Of a DNA stretch of 64,000 nt, positions 26,438 through 38,738 are shown piece after piece (within the stretch, counting starts at the first letter, position 1; the number at the start of each line of letters is the position of its first letter). A model generated the notes under the pieces. It saw nothing but the letters and a program-made list of their open reading frames with translations. It was not told the origin of the DNA and ran no database searches. Source of the DNA: Combretum micranthum (Eukaryota; Streptophyta; Magnoliopsida; Myrtales; Combretaceae). The stretch spans positions 62,001-126,000 of the forward strand of contig JAMXBD010001247.1 of NCBI GenBank assembly GCA_024138025.1, written 5' to 3'. Position numbers and translations under genes: made by a program.

Positions 26438-28954
26438 GTGAGTTTTCTTCTTTTGTTACCTTGATTGTGATTGTAGTTAGTTGCATTAGAACTATAGGAA
26501 CAAGATAAAAATCGATATGAATGGGATGGGATATATGATGAGACTGTAATGAATGTGTGCCAAAGAATACTAAAGCATATCGAAACCACGATTTGATTGG
26601 ATAACTGCACCGTTCATGTTATTTCTGTTATATGTGATATGATTACTCAAAAGAATGTATAAATATTTTTGACCTAAGCAAAAATTAAATTGGTCATGCA
26701 TCGCATTGGGCATATTGCATTTGGTAGCATGCTACTCCTACACAGGTCGATCGGTATGGTCTGTGATGACTCGTTTGGATAACGAACCCGGTGCTAGAGC
26801 TCATTCAGGGGTACTAAGCGCATGTGGATGCATTCTTGGATGAGCCTAGCCGAGTCGAGTGCTAAGAGTGAGGGCTTGGGGACTAGATGCGGTCGTGTAG
26901 ACTCAATACCATTCCTAACCCAAGATACGGAGGGCGTAAATCCGTTCTGTGTGTGGGTTCTGGATACCCATGCATAATTGCTTGCTCACGTGTTTGTTCA
27001 TGCATAGCATATGACTGATTTTAACTTGTTTGTTATGGTACGGAACTAAGGAAATTCTCACTAAGCTAGTGTAGCTTATACCCCAATAGTTATTTAAATG
27101 AGCAGGTTATTTCAAGAATGCAAAGTGGGGACCGAATTGGTTGGAGCTGGGAATGACTCCAGGATTTCGGCAAAGAACATGAATGTTGAAGTTACCGGCT
27201 AGTTTTATTATTTGCCTTGTAATAGTTTTATGTAGTAGAATCTTTTGATGAAGTGTAATTGAAGTTCAATGATTTGTATTATGAAGTATAGTGATTTTAT
27301 ATGAAGTATAGTAAATTTGTATTTCCTTTACATTGTTACTCAAGCTATATCAACGTAAAATGTATTACTCCGATGAGTCTCCTCCATGTGTTAGACGCCT
27401 TGTATATAGTATGGAAGCCTTCGTGACTGAGGTGGTCATTCTTAGACTTTAATATTGTGTACGACGGACTGCCACGTTTAGGGTACCCTTCGGGGCGTGA
27501 CAATGTATATGTATCATCAAGACTTCATTTTATATGATTCAAAAGTAATTTTTCAAAACAAAAATCTATTTCTGGATCTAGACAAAGACATAACTTAAAA
27601 GCATATTTTCCAACTCAAAAATGAAGTTTTTATTCAAGATATGGAAGGCTCTTAAGATATGATATATAAGGGATGAATTTTCATAAGTTTAGATGGATTT
27701 TATCAAAAGATATGTAAAAAAAAAAGTTGTAAATTCGGATCTCAACTAAGACCAATTTTGAAAACCCATTTTTCAACGCCAAAATAAAGGATTTGTTTAA
27801 AAAAAATGAAAGGCCTTTGGAATAGGTATCAATAGGAGATGTTTTTGATAAGTAAATGGTAGATCTACTAATAGAGATTCTCAAAATAGGAAGAGATTAC
27901 AAAGTATAAAATGTGAGTTTATTCTAACCTTGTGAAATTCAGATAGTTTCAAGACCATGCCTTAAAAATCCTTTTATCAACTCCAAAACTTGTGCTTTAT
28001 ATGAAAAATGAAGAGTATAGGTCATGGACATTATCAAGTAATGATTTTTATAAGTTGAGATACGATTTGCTAAGAAAAATATGTAGAACAAGGAGTAGAA
28101 ATAAAGTAGGAAAATTTGAGTTGTTTGTCATTTTAAGAAATTCGTAATAATGGAATAATGGTGTGAAAACCCCTATTTTTCAAACTCAAAATGAAAGTTT
28201 TATTAAAGAAATGAAGTCCTTAGTGGCTAGGTATGGTTGAGCCTTAAGTTTCTAAATACCAAATGAGTTTTCTTAAAAGAATCACCACAAAAACAATTTT
28301 TACAAAATTCAGATTTTGAGATAAACTATATTTAAAAAAACATGTTTACAAAGTGTAAAATGAGAATTTTTATTGAAAAACAAAGGCCTTAAGGAATATA
28401 CATAATGAAGGCTTAATTTTAACAAGAATAAATAAATTTTATCAAGGAATTTTTGTAAAAATAGGTGGGGATTATCAAGAATACAAGACTAGCCTTTCTA
28501 AGTTGATTTTTCATGAAAACTTATAAGGAAAAAGTTTTCTAAAAATTTCTTTTATTAAATATCATCAAGAACATGTACATATATATCTCATGACATATCA
28601 TTTATGATAGTAACTTGTTTATATTACATGTATACTTGCTTTGGATAATAGAAACTCCATGAACTTTCACAAAATCAATTTTTTAAAATTGTTTTCGCTA
28701 CTAATCTGAAGTGATCAGATCTTTTCAAAGATTAAAATTTTTCAAAACTTAAAGATAATATTATAATTAGATAGGTCTTTTGAAATAGATATCAGTATAT
28801 AATTTGCTAAATTCCGAGTTAAAACGACCAAGTTATGGCCGTTTTATGTTAGAATTCCCATGTAGGACGAGAATTACGAATTTGATAGTTTGTATGAGAT
28901 AGAATGGATTAGTTTTGAGTTGAATTACTCATTTGGGTATTTCTTCCTTTTTAG

Positions 28955-29024
28955 GTGACCTCAAAATTGACGATTCCCTACCACTAGATTACTTTTACTA
29001 AGAGACTGGTGATCCAATGGCCGA
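28955..29024 (+). other. Exon-like block with ATG, 70 nt
   Basis: Acceptor TTTCTTCCTTTTTAG ends at 28954. The 70-nt block ends ATGGCCGA (ATG at 29017-29019), followed by GTGAGT at 29025. Same length and spacing as the copy at 26368-26437. Confidence 0.55.
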
Positions 29025-29452
29025 GTGAGTTTCCTCTTATTTTTTTACCTTGTGTGTGCTTGTAGCCAGTTGTATTAGAATTATGAAAAAGATAAAATTG
29101 TGATGAGTTGTGATATAATCTTGGTTGAATGAAGGATAAGTATATCAAGGTGAGACTTGTTGTGAAATCATTGTATGAGTTAGCATAGACTTGAACTGTC
29201 TGAAATTCTCTATGATCCCTCTTAACCTACTTAATTGACATGCCACGATTATATGAATAAACTGTACATCCATATCACATATTGAGTCACATTGCATTAG
29301 CTAGTATACCTTTGGTGGGACAAAGGTATATTGGCGGAGGCGTGGGGGCCTTTGTTAACATTAAGGATGCGATATCACTTAAGTTAATGGAAGTGGGGTA
29401 GGCACTTGAATCAACTACATAAAAACAACAGATGTTGTAAAACTAAGAGAAA

Positions 29453-29530
29453 GAGATCGGGATTATAGTTGCATGACTTATGGACCACCTCACTCGAGAT
29501 CGGGATTATGGTTGCATGACTTATGGACTA
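29453..29530. repeat. 43-bp tandem duplication
   Basis: GAGATCGGGATTATAGTTGC recurs as GAGATCGGGATTATGGTTGC 43 bp later, each followed by ATGACTTATGGAC. It lies in the 3' part of the LTR at 20600-30081. Confidence 0.8.
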
Positions 29531-30081
29531 TCCTAAACCTAGATACGGAGGGTGTAAATCCGTTCTATGTATGGGTTTCGGTTATTCATACATAATTGTC
29601 TGCTCATGTGTTTGTTCATGCATAGCATATGGATGATTTATAACTTACTTATTATGGTACGAAATTAAGGGAACTCTTACTAAGCTAGTGTAGCTTATAC
29701 CCCAATAGATGTTTGAATAAACAAGTTGATGGGAGAATGTAACCTGGGGACCAAGATGTCTAGAGCCGAGTATGACTTCGGGGTTCTAGCGGGAAGTAGG
29801 AATACTAGAAGATATTAGTTAGGTTTTGTGAATTGTCTTGTAATAGTTTGTGTAGTGAAATCTGTGGATGAATTGTAATTGGAGTATAGTGAATTGTATT
29901 TCCTTTACCTTGTTACTCAAGTTGTATCAATATAAAATGTATCATACCGATGTGTCTCTTACATGTGTTAGACGTCTTGTACATAGTATGGAAGCCTTCG
30001 CGTGACTGAGAGGGTCATTCCTAGGCTTTAATATTGTGTACGACGGACTGCTATGTTTAGAATACCCTTCGGGGCTTGACA

Positions 30082-30560
30082 ACAACCCCCTGGTTTTGAA
30101 GATGCTTTTAAACCTGATTATGTTTATAAATTAAATAAAGCTTTATATGGTTTAAAACAAGCCCCAAGGGCATGGTATGAAAGATTAAGTATATTTTTAA
30201 TTTCGAAAGGTTTTCAAAGAGGAACTGTTGACACAACCTTTTTTTTTTAAATCACATGACAAAGATAACTTAATTATTCAAATATATGTGGATGATATTA
30301 TATTTGGATCTACTAATGAAATATATTGTCAAGAGTTTGCAAAGAGTATGTAGGAAAAATATGAAATGTCAATGATAGGTGAGTTGACCTTCTTTCTTGG
30401 ATTACAAATTAAACAAACAAAAGAAGGAATCTTCATACATCAAGGAAAATACACAAAACAAATTCTAAAGAAATTCGGGTATGAAGGAGGTAAAGGAGCT
30501 GCAACTCCCATGAGTACTTCAACAAGGTTAGATTCTGACTTAAATGGAAAAAAGTAAATG
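30082..30560 (+). pseudogene. Sirevirus reverse transcriptase, C-terminal part
   Basis: Continues the enzyme after the nested insertion: [13 protein letters not shown], then the catalytic YVDD at 30285-30296 within IQIYVDDIIFGST, then an open frame at 30366-30557 with GELTFFLGLQIKQ and IFIHQGKYTKQILKKFG. One frameshift in a T run near 30240 and a stop near 30350 break it. The catalytic Asp pair is preserved although the gene is dead. Confidence 0.85.
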
Positions 30561-31246
30561 AAAAATTATATAGAAGTCTCATTGGTTCTTTATTATATTT
30601 AACTGCATCCAGACCTGATATTCTCTTTGGTGTATGCTTGTGTGTTAGATTTCAAAGTTCACCAATAGAAACTCATTTGACTGCCGTTAAAAGAATTTTC
30701 AAGTACTTGATAAATACTTCAAAATTAGGCATTTGGTACCTTGAAATCAAAATTTTGATTTAATAGGTTACTCTGATGCTGATTATGTTGGATGCAAAAT
30801 TGATAGAAAAAGCACATCTGGTACTTATCAATTTTTAGGTGACAAATTAGTTTCTTGGTCTTCTAAGAAACAAAATTCTATTGCCTTGTCTACAGTTGAA
30901 GCAAAATATGTTTCTATTGGAAGTTATTGTGCTTAAATGCTATAGATTAAACAACAATTACAAGATTACGGTTTATTTTTTCAAAAATATGCCTATTAAA
31001 TGTGATAATACAAGTGCAATTAATCTTACAAAAAATCTAGTGCATCATTCTAGGTCTAAGCATATTGAAATTCAACATTACTTTATCCGAGATCATGTAA
31101 TAAATGGTAATATTATTGTTGAATTTGTGCTATCCAATATGCAATTAGCGGATATTTTTACAAAATCATTAGATAAAATTAATTTTGAATATATTAGAAA
31201 TGAGATTGGAATTTGTAATCCTTTTTTCTTAAATTTTTTTCGTTAG
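30561..31246 (+). pseudogene. Sirevirus RNase H domain
   Basis: Fragments in several frames cover the domain. The last open piece, 30881-31246, holds IKCDNTSAINLTKN and HSRSKHIEIQHYFIRDHV followed by LADIFTKSLD, the conserved end of copia pol. It would degrade template RNA during reverse transcription. The stops after ADIFTKSLD mark the normal pol end. Confidence 0.8.
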
Positions 31247-31292
31247 AAATTAATTTTTAAAATAATAATTAATTAATAATTAATACTAATGA

Positions 31293-33315
31293 ATGGATGG
31301 AATCCATGCAACTACTTTTGGCACTCAAAGTTCTGACCTTTCATCTGCTCTTCTTTTTGCCATATCTGTTCAACGTGTTTTAATTTCTAAAATATGTGTT
31401 TTGAACCCTTATCCTCCTTGTTTCCAAAATACACAGTTCGTTCTCTTTCGATCATCTTTTATAGCTCCACGAAAATCTCAAAGACTATCCAACAAAAATT
31501 TCAAAACCATTCCTTCAACCGAACCTATTTCTATACAAGATGAGTCTTCTGATTATGAAAAAACTCTATCTCATTCTCCATCTCCATCTAGGGTTAGAGA
31601 AATTCGCTTAAAATTTGTTCAAGAATCTGGGCAAAGTTCTAAACAACCCAAAGGAACAAAGAACGAGGAAAAATCTAAGGAACAATCGTCTCATGGTTCT
31701 GACCCAGAAACTATTTTAGAGCTTTTAAAGGAACTAAAAAAAAAAGAAATCTTCCAAATATTCTTCAAAGAAAAGGAAAGACATTCCATCGACTTCACTT
31801 AACAACCGCAATCTTTAAAGAAAATGAAAGCATAAGCTTTAGAGGCAATGCTTTCTATACGAAAGGTAAAAATCCATGATTGCTCCTTCAAAGATTTTGG
31901 TTATTTTAAAAAGCATGGATTTTATTGAAAAGAGTGGTTAGATAATGTAGGTTGTAGAAAGATGTGTAATCTCACTAGAGATGTTGTTGGAGAAATGGTT
32001 GAGGAGTTTTACAAAAATTTAGTTTATATTGATAATAGGAGTTTAAGTTCAAGAGTTCAAGGAGTTAGTTTAACCATAACTCGTCATAATTTGATTAAGC
32101 ATTCAGGTCTAAAGGATTGTCACAATGACAATGTGTATGTCTCGATGAGAAGGAATGATTAGTTTCTGAAAATAAATGGAAACATAGGACAGTTTCTAGA
32201 TGATGATGTGTTCGTACATGAGTTTGAATTAGTAGTTAGAATGCTCCACAAAATTGTGTGAGAATGTATACTTCCTCGCAAAGGAAGTTTTACGACAGTG
32301 ACCAAAGATGATGGATTAGTCATTTTGGCTATGATGAAGAAAATAAAAATAGATTTGGCCAAGAGAATTTTAAAAAGAATGTGGAAAGAACAAGAGTTTA
32401 GGATATATGAAAATGTGCTTATGAAACTTTTCAAGTTTTAAAGGCATTCTATTTCCTAAAAGAGTACGGTTCCCTATAAATTTGAAAAGGATTGGAGAGA
32501 AAAGCTTGCATCATATGCAAATTTGTCCATATAAGAAGTTGTGGCATGCAATTGATAGTGCAATTTATTTGCACAAGAATCATAGGAATAATATTGATTT
32601 GGAAAAAGTTAAGGCAACAATTGAGGGGGAGAAAGAACCTACTCCAGAAGTTTCTTCTAAAGAAGAACTCAATCAAGGAATACATAGATCTGGAAAGGAA
32701 CCAATGAAAAGGAAAATCAAGAAAAGATCTGCTCCTATGACTAGTGGGAAGTTTCATATTTCTGAAAATGTACATATAAATACTTCTTCAAATAGTGAAG
32801 ATTCTGTTTTGCCTGAGTTTGATGAAGGACCAGGTGAGCCATCTTCTATTCAAGGAAGAAGTAGTCTAAAAACTCTGTTAGAATCATTCAAGCTGGACAT
32901 CCAACAATTTATCTCTTCGGAGATTAAAACACAGCTTGCTGCAAAGGATAAAACAAATCCTTCTCAGTCTAGGATGTCCTCAAAATTTGCTCATTTCTGT
33001 TTTCATTCTTCACCACTAGAGCAAGAACAAATTCCATAAGTTGTCACTACTGACCCTTCAACCGCTAGTAGTGTTTCTCTATTTCGACCTCTTCATGAAC
33101 CTACTCCTTCGAATATGAGTATTGTTCCCTTCATTCCTCTTGATGTTCTTCAGGTCCTCAACATTATTTGCCTCCAACTCCTCCACAAAATCGTGCTAAG
33201 ACATCGGTTTCTCTTTCTGGTTATCATAGACGATAGAAGACTAAAGCTAGGAAATCCACAATTCCAATTAAGAAGCCATAACATGTTCAGTTTTTTACTT
33301 TTTTACTTGTTTTGA
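31293..33315 (+). pseudogene. Sirevirus extra ORF downstream of pol (envelope-like position)
   Basis: Sireviruses often carry an additional ORF between pol and the 3' LTR. Three open pieces (31293-31802, 31962-32162, 32482-33039) plus 33115-33315 cover it here. The first is Ser/Lys/Glu-rich with clusters such as SHSPSPSRVREIR. The second contains VGEMVEEFYKNLVYID and a downstream VQGVSLTITRHNL, resembling a domain common in plant retroelement ORFs of unknown role. No clear signal peptide is visible, so an envelope function is not supported by sequence. Frames are broken by stops. Confidence 0.6.
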
Positions 33316-33579
33316 TCTATTTGCAATGACATTGTTTTGTTTTGTTCATCGGACTTATGTTAGAGCTGTGTCTATTATTTTGTTATTGACTTTTTGTTTC
33401 TTTATTAGAATATTTTGCTGATAACAAAAAGGGAAGATACATGTGTGATGTTGAAATGTGTGATGGTTTGAATGGTTTGGAATGATTGTAATGTTGAATG
33501 GATTAGAATGGCTGATAGATGATGTTCTAATGTTGAATGTAATGTTTTATATATTTTTAAAAGGTTGTTTTGCTATCAT

Positions 33580-33592
33580 AAAAAGGTGAGAA
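33580..33592 (+). other. Sirevirus polypurine tract
   Basis: AAAAAGGTGAGAA abuts the 3' LTR. A second purine motif, AACAAAAAGGGAAGAT, lies at about 33423-33438; multiple polypurine tracts are known in Sireviruses. Confidence 0.65.
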
Positions 33593-35325
33593 TGTTGATT
33601 CTCTATTATCTAAAATTTTGATGATAACAAAATACTCAAGGAAAACTATTCTATTGGTGTGCAGAATTATATACAAAACTTTTCACGAATATTATTGAAT
33701 ATTGATAAATAAATATATGAGTTAAATGATATTGAATTTCGGATGTTTTGGTTCTAAACAAGCTTTAAACAAGTATTACAATAATTTATTACAAGATAAG
33801 GAACACATAATATTTTTCAGAAATTTGGTTAAGGGATAAAGATTTTTCCAAAAATACAAAAGTTTTTACAAAACCTTTACAAGAACTTTGAACAAGCATT
33901 TCTGGGTTAGGAATATTTACTGTTCATCTTCTCCAATAAAACATATAGTATTTCATGTCAGTACAATTACATTTTTTTTGAAGGCCTAGCTTTGTGATAA
34001 TAAGTATATTTGGGTAATATACTTATTTAATTCCACTAAAGTCGGATTATATCCTAAGGGATTCAAATGATTTTCAGTTTCTCTTTCATCAACAAAAATG
34101 CTTTCTTCAGAGACAAAAAGAAGAAGTTACGGGATTTATTTCAAGACAAGTAGTTATTCATTCTAACATACTTCTTCTTTTATAAGGACGAATTTACTAT
34201 CATTTAAACATGAATATTACTAAGGAAATTAGAATAAGAAAAACATTATCCTCAAATAAGATAACAAATGAAGATCACGATGGAGTCCAAGACATTAGCA
34301 ATGGGTATTTTCAAAAGATTTTTAAACAGAACACTATGAAGATTTTCAAGCAAAAAAATAATCATTATGATAAATCAAGAAAATCAAGCAGACTCATATC
34401 ATTCCAAGTGTATCAAAACGGATTATATCATGACGAGAAAAAATATCCGTAACGATCGTCAAGGCTTATCCACAGCTGACTGATTTGATTTTTAGGAGAT
34501 ATCTAATCAGATTTGAAAATCTACGAAGATCACATAGTTTATCCATTATTATGATCATATCGTGTTCGGAATTTGATTCACGAGACAAACAGAAGGTGGA
34601 TATTATTATCAACTAACCGTTGGAAGGAAGGATAGTTTCAATTTAATCAATAGAGTTCAAAAGATATTCATTACGACATTCTTGGATGCATTCTTATCTT
34701 CTGAACATTAGTAAAGTATGATTTATAGTAAGGAAGATAGAGAAAAAGATAGAAATCAGTTATCTTTCAACAGCAAACAACATTTTCTCTAGTATCTACG
34801 AAAAGAAAAGAACCAGAAGCTTCCAGAATAAAGTCCAAAAGTTTCATGATAGAGATTTTTCTAAAACTCTTACTTTGAAGCGATAATTTTGCAATATTTC
34901 ATTTGCTTTTTGATTCTATAAAAATTTATTTCTCCTTTTGTAATTGAAGAAACGTGTAGTTGCCTTATTATTGATAGTTCATTTACAAGTTTAGACTCTG
35001 TAGATTGGTTGTAGCTAGAGGATATTGTTGAGAATCAAGAAGAAGAATGTACAAGCTTGTAAATTGAAATTTATTGGATAGTGGAACAAAACCTGTAGGA
35101 CAATGGGAACCTCAGCTCGAAGTTGGAAGTGGACTGACGCATAAGGCAAAACCACTATAATTCATTAACTGATCTTCTCTCTCTACTTTACGCAATCTAT
35201 ATTCATATTAACTATATTGATATATTGTTCTCATTTTTCAAATCAAAGGGGATTATTTTTAAAGGTGAAAATTTTTATTAATAATCAATTAACCCCCCCT
35301 TCTTGATTATTATTTGGGACCAACA
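33593..35325 (+). repeat. Sirevirus 3' LTR, 1733 bp
   Basis: Direct repeat of 15019-16743, ending GGGACCAACA before the TGACG duplication. The small open frame 34210-34452 lies in LTR sequence and is not a gene. Confidence 0.9.
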
Positions 35326-35330
35326 TGACG
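35326..35330. repeat. Sirevirus target duplication TGACG (right)
   Basis: Perfect partner of 15014-15018. Confidence 0.85.
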
Positions 35331-36044
35331 TTTTTGTTAAACAATAAAATAAATTGTGGTATTGGAAAGATAATTTAATAATATTTTATTATTAATTGTT
35401 ATCTGGTGACGTTATCTTAACCTGCATGCTAGTGACTGATGTAGAAACAGTTTGGTTTAACTGATGAAATTTTTGACTCGATAATTTAATGTTATGTTAT
35501 ATGAAATTATTTCTTATTATTTTATCATTAAATATTGCTTGGATATACTATCTTGATTTACATCTTAAAGATTAGATAGATGAATCATTTATCGTATGGT
35601 TTTTTAATTAAATGATTATCGGATTTTCTTTCCATATTTAAAGGTGCTTGTTTTATAAGGGTTTGGTATTTAGGGTTTCCTATTCCGATTTTACTCATTA
35701 GAAATTTAGGGTTACCCAACTTATCTAACACATTTAGGGTTTCTAGGACTTGTGATTGGTTCAGATCGATTCTAGGGTTTCTATAGTTTAGGGTTGAACC
35801 TGATCGCTTAGGTTATAGAATATGAAATCGTTTTGACAATGATACATTTTTGTTAAATTACGTACCTTTAAGGTTTCGAGCTTTGCTTAAATCATCGGAT
35901 ATCCTAAGGTTATTGAATCTTTATCTAATCCCGTATAGGGTTTCTAGAGTTCAATTTTAACTTGGGTCAATTTTAGGGTTCCGGTTTTGATATTAACTCT
36001 AGGTTTCTTTTTTAAGAGTACAAAAAAGATTCTAGGGCCTTACA

Positions 36045-37348
36045 TCATTGCCATCTAGTGGGCATGTCCTGGATTTGACTAATATTTACTAACAACTCCC
36101 ATGGCATACCATATATTGGTTGTCGTACACATCTTGGCATACATTAAACTTCTAATTGCACTTGAATAGGGAACTCTTTTCATTTCTTTTCTTTCTTTTG
36201 GAGTCTTGGGACACATTTTGAAGCTTAAACTATCACATTTTGCAATAGGAGTGTATAGGTTTGCAGTTATGCATGTTAAAGCATTCAAGAATCTTCCATA
36301 TGTAAGGCTCTTGTGAAAGAGTAAGAAGTTTCTTTGGATCATCCCTTTGGATTTTAACACCTAATACATAAGTGTCCTCACCCATGTCTTTCATTTCAAA
36401 GGATGAAGATAACCATTCTTTAATCGATATGACAAACTCCAAATCATTTCTAGCTTGTAGAATGTCATCGACATACAATGATAGGATCACAAACTTACCT
36501 TTGGATCACTTAACAAACACACAATGGTCTTCTTTGATCATTGTGAAATCAAATAAAATCATTTCTCGATGAAATCTCAAGTACCATTATCTAGATGATT
36601 GTTTTAGGTCATATAGAGATCTATTTAGCTTGGAAAAACCTTATGTTCTTAGCCATCAATTATGAAACTTTCTAGTTGCTCCATATAAATTTCTTTGTCT
36701 AGTTCTCCATTGAGAAATGCTATTTTAACATCCATTTTGGTGAAGTTCTAAATCCACTTTCACAATTATAGCTAAAATGGGGTGAATAGAATTAAACCTC
36801 ACGATAGGAGAGAAGGTTTCCTCATAGTCAATACCCTCCTTTTGAGTATATCCTTTAGCTACAAGGCGTGTCTTATATCTCTCTATTGTTCCATTTAACT
36901 TAAGTTTGATTTTGAGAACCCATTTGTTCCTAATTACTTTACAACCTGGTGATAGATCAACCAATTTCCATACATGATTAGATCTTATAGACTCCATTTC
37001 CTCTTCCATTGCATTTATATTATTTTCCTTAGCAAGACCTAAAAAAGCTTGGTGAAATCATAGGAATTTCCCCCTTAATGTCAAAACTACAACATGGGGT
37101 CTTCTTACATTCACTTTTACACAACTTTGATCTTGAGGAACTAATCCACTAGATGAAGTAATGTTCTCACTTGACATAATACTTCGAGAAGGACTTAGCT
37201 CTTCCCTCATATTTTAGTAGGGTAGGTTCCGTCTATTTGATCATCAATCATAAAACTCTATCTATTTGATCATCGATCTCATAAAACCTCGTGGTTCTAT
37301 CAATGTGACCTTTGCTGGAAAATTAGTTTCTAAAAATGTGGCATCCCT
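36045..37348 (-). pseudogene. Ty1/copia pol fragment: integrase end to RT/RNase H junction
   Basis: Minus-strand fragment of a second copia element, distinct from the Sirevirus. From 37348 downward it reads RDATFLE (integrase/RT linker), then an open piece at 37009-36725 with WVLKIKLKLNGTIERYKTRL and YEETFSPIVRF, then DVKTAFLNGEL. The catalytic site SLYVDDILQARND follows in the piece 36490-36233. The last piece, 36360-36079, has PYSSAIRSLMYAKM and ends near SNPGHAH at about 36060. Stops and frameshifts lie throughout. Both ends are cut by GTGACA-LTRs (36044 and 37349), so it is a 1.3-kb island; gag and LTRs are not visible. The copia lineage was not determined. Confidence 0.85.
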
Positions 37349-38738
37349 TGTCACACCTCAAAAAGGGGCATAGTAGGATTAATCTAAAGTTATATACCAC
37401 TATGCACCCGTAATATGAGAACCATCTTGCAAGTCAGAATTTACAAGACTCTACCATATTTATTTACAATATAAATTATAGTTATAAGATCTTTATTTAA
37501 ATTCATTATGGATTCCGATTTCTCCATAATTTGTTAGGATCGTAGAGAATCGGTATCTTCTACCAAATAATGAAAATTGGGTAACAACTAACAAAGTTAC
37601 AACATTTACTTGTTTATACAAACCATCAAATTTTGTATGCTAAATTTATGATAACCTACATTTCTAACTTCAATAAAGTCTGTTGGAGAAGCACACCTTT
37701 TAGATTCTTAACCTGATCCCAGCTAATGTTATACCTTTATAAAAACTATTGGGGGGTGAGCGAACTATGAGCTCAATGAGATAACTTAACCAGACCACAC
37801 ATCAAATAATAACAAACAAGTTTAATTAACATACATATGCCATGCAGCAATCAATCATATGTGAAAGTACAAGTTGGATAACCAGAATCCAAACAGGATG
37901 TAGGTTTACGCTCTCTCATCGGGGTTGGAAGGAAGCCATTACGAGCGATATACCATGCTCAGGAGAATCAAATAACCAAGGAAGAATGGATATCATAAAC
38001 TATCACAAATTATTTTGAAACATTTTACTTTTATCCTTGGAATAAAGAAACACCATTAAGTATTAGTGAGATATTCCTTTTCATTCGCATCATATTTCAA
38101 ACAAGTTCATGTAAATTTTCACACATATGCTATGCGTATAATGCAACAATCACGTGATAATGCAAATATATATATAGTTATCCGGAAACCATATATAGAA
38201 CGGATTTACACCTCCGTATCGAAGGTTAGGGAATCGGTGATGAAGATCCTCGATCTTCTACTGCTAGTCCCTAGGTCCCCACCCAAAGCGTTCGGTTGGC
38301 TCGGCTCCGAACCTAGAGTCGCATTCCCCGGGCGATTTGGATTCTCTAGGAAGGAACATGGCCTGTGTCACAGCACGATAACAGCCAATCCAACTCTACG
38401 CGTAGGAGTAGCAGCCTTCCGAAAGAAATATGACTCGATGGATGCTATGCGTGAGCGTCTTATTTTTCTTAAGCCAAACCTTATTAAGGTTTATTAAGGG
38501 GCGATCAATCAATTTAGCAAATAATAAGCAGTCATACCTGTAGGTAAACAAAAATACTTAAACATGTAGTTTGAAGTTGCGATATTCTTAATTCTCGTTT
38601 CACGCATAAACATAGAATCACATATATGTATAACCCCGAATTCTCCAAATATATATCCATTTTTATCTTTTCTTAGTATACTAGTGCTACTACTTTACAA
38701 GCACAAGCATGGTAACGAAATTAAGATGAATAACTCAC

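Larger units (their letters stand above)
22618..27502 (+). mobile_element. GTGACA-family solo LTR nested in a relative, 4885 bp
   Basis: Starts TGTACGCCCCAGAAAATTTC and ends CCCTTCGGGGCGTGACA, flanked by ATGTA at 22613-22617 and 27503-27507. The outer copy continues across the insertion (GGCTAATGTA then TATGTATCATCAAG). It contains a 30-nt C run at 24076-24105, a pyrimidine-rich leader at about 24120-24260, a GTAAAG donor near 24365, the exon-like ATG block at 26368-26437 and the GGAGGGCGTAAATCC block near 26931. The frames at 24022-24355 are translations of the C/T-rich leader, not genes. Confidence 0.85.
20600..30081 (+). mobile_element. GTGACA-family solo LTR inside Sirevirus RT, itself split
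   Basis: Starts TATAAGCCCCGAAAAATTTC (first TG mutated to TA) and ends CCCTTCGGGGCTTGACA, with perfect ACAAC duplications in the reverse transcriptase frame. It is interrupted at 22618-27502 by a second member; its own length is about 4.6 kb. Leader-like pyrimidine-rich sequence lies at 21960-22200, a GTAAAG donor near 22254, the exon-like ATG block at 28955-29024, and the GGAGGGTGTAAATCC block near 29545. Because both flanks are one broken gene, its ends are known to the base, making it the reference copy of the family. No protein domain is present. Confidence 0.85.
15019..35325 (+). mobile_element. Complete but decayed Sirevirus-type Ty1/copia retrotransposon
   Basis: Two long LTRs (15019-16743 and 33593-35325) in direct orientation start TGTTGATTCTC and end GGGACCAACA, with a perfect TGACG duplication outside. 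Between them, in copia order, lie a primer site, gag with zinc knuckle, protease, integrase, reverse transcriptase, RNase H and an additional downstream ORF region. The extra ORF, the GATAACAAAAAGGGAAGAT motif near 33420 and the LTR start TTTTGATGATAACAAAATAC are characteristic of the SIRE/Maximus (Sirevirus) lineage. Without the nested insertion at 20600-30081 the element is about 10.8 kb. Stops and frameshifts in every domain show it is inactive. Confidence 0.9.
12717..36044 (-). mobile_element. GTGACA-family LTR interrupted by a Sirevirus
   Basis: Two segments, 12717-15018 and 35331-36044, form the middle and 5' end of one minus-strand LTR, separated by the complete Sirevirus at 15019-35325. 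The plus strand ends TTCTAGGGCCTTACA at 36044 and is followed by minus-strand copia coding sequence. The left segment carries the exon-like block (ATGGTGAA then GTGAGT) at about 12762-12775 and a long purine-rich plus-strand leader zone near 14550-14850. The 3' part is missing at the junction with the gypsy LTR end at 12716, presumably because the gypsy element inserted there and the remainder lies left of the window. The stretch 35331-35660 is A+T-rich and fits the family less well than 35660-36044. Confidence 0.55.

Noticed and set aside
35660..35960. Interstitial telomeric repeat array
   Set aside because: TTTAGGG-like motifs are scattered and not tandem; they are part of the LTR U3.
38066..38497. 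A 143-codon gene
   Set aside because: The frame lies across the conserved 3' block of a non-coding LTR, and homologous blocks in other copies do not hold this frame open.
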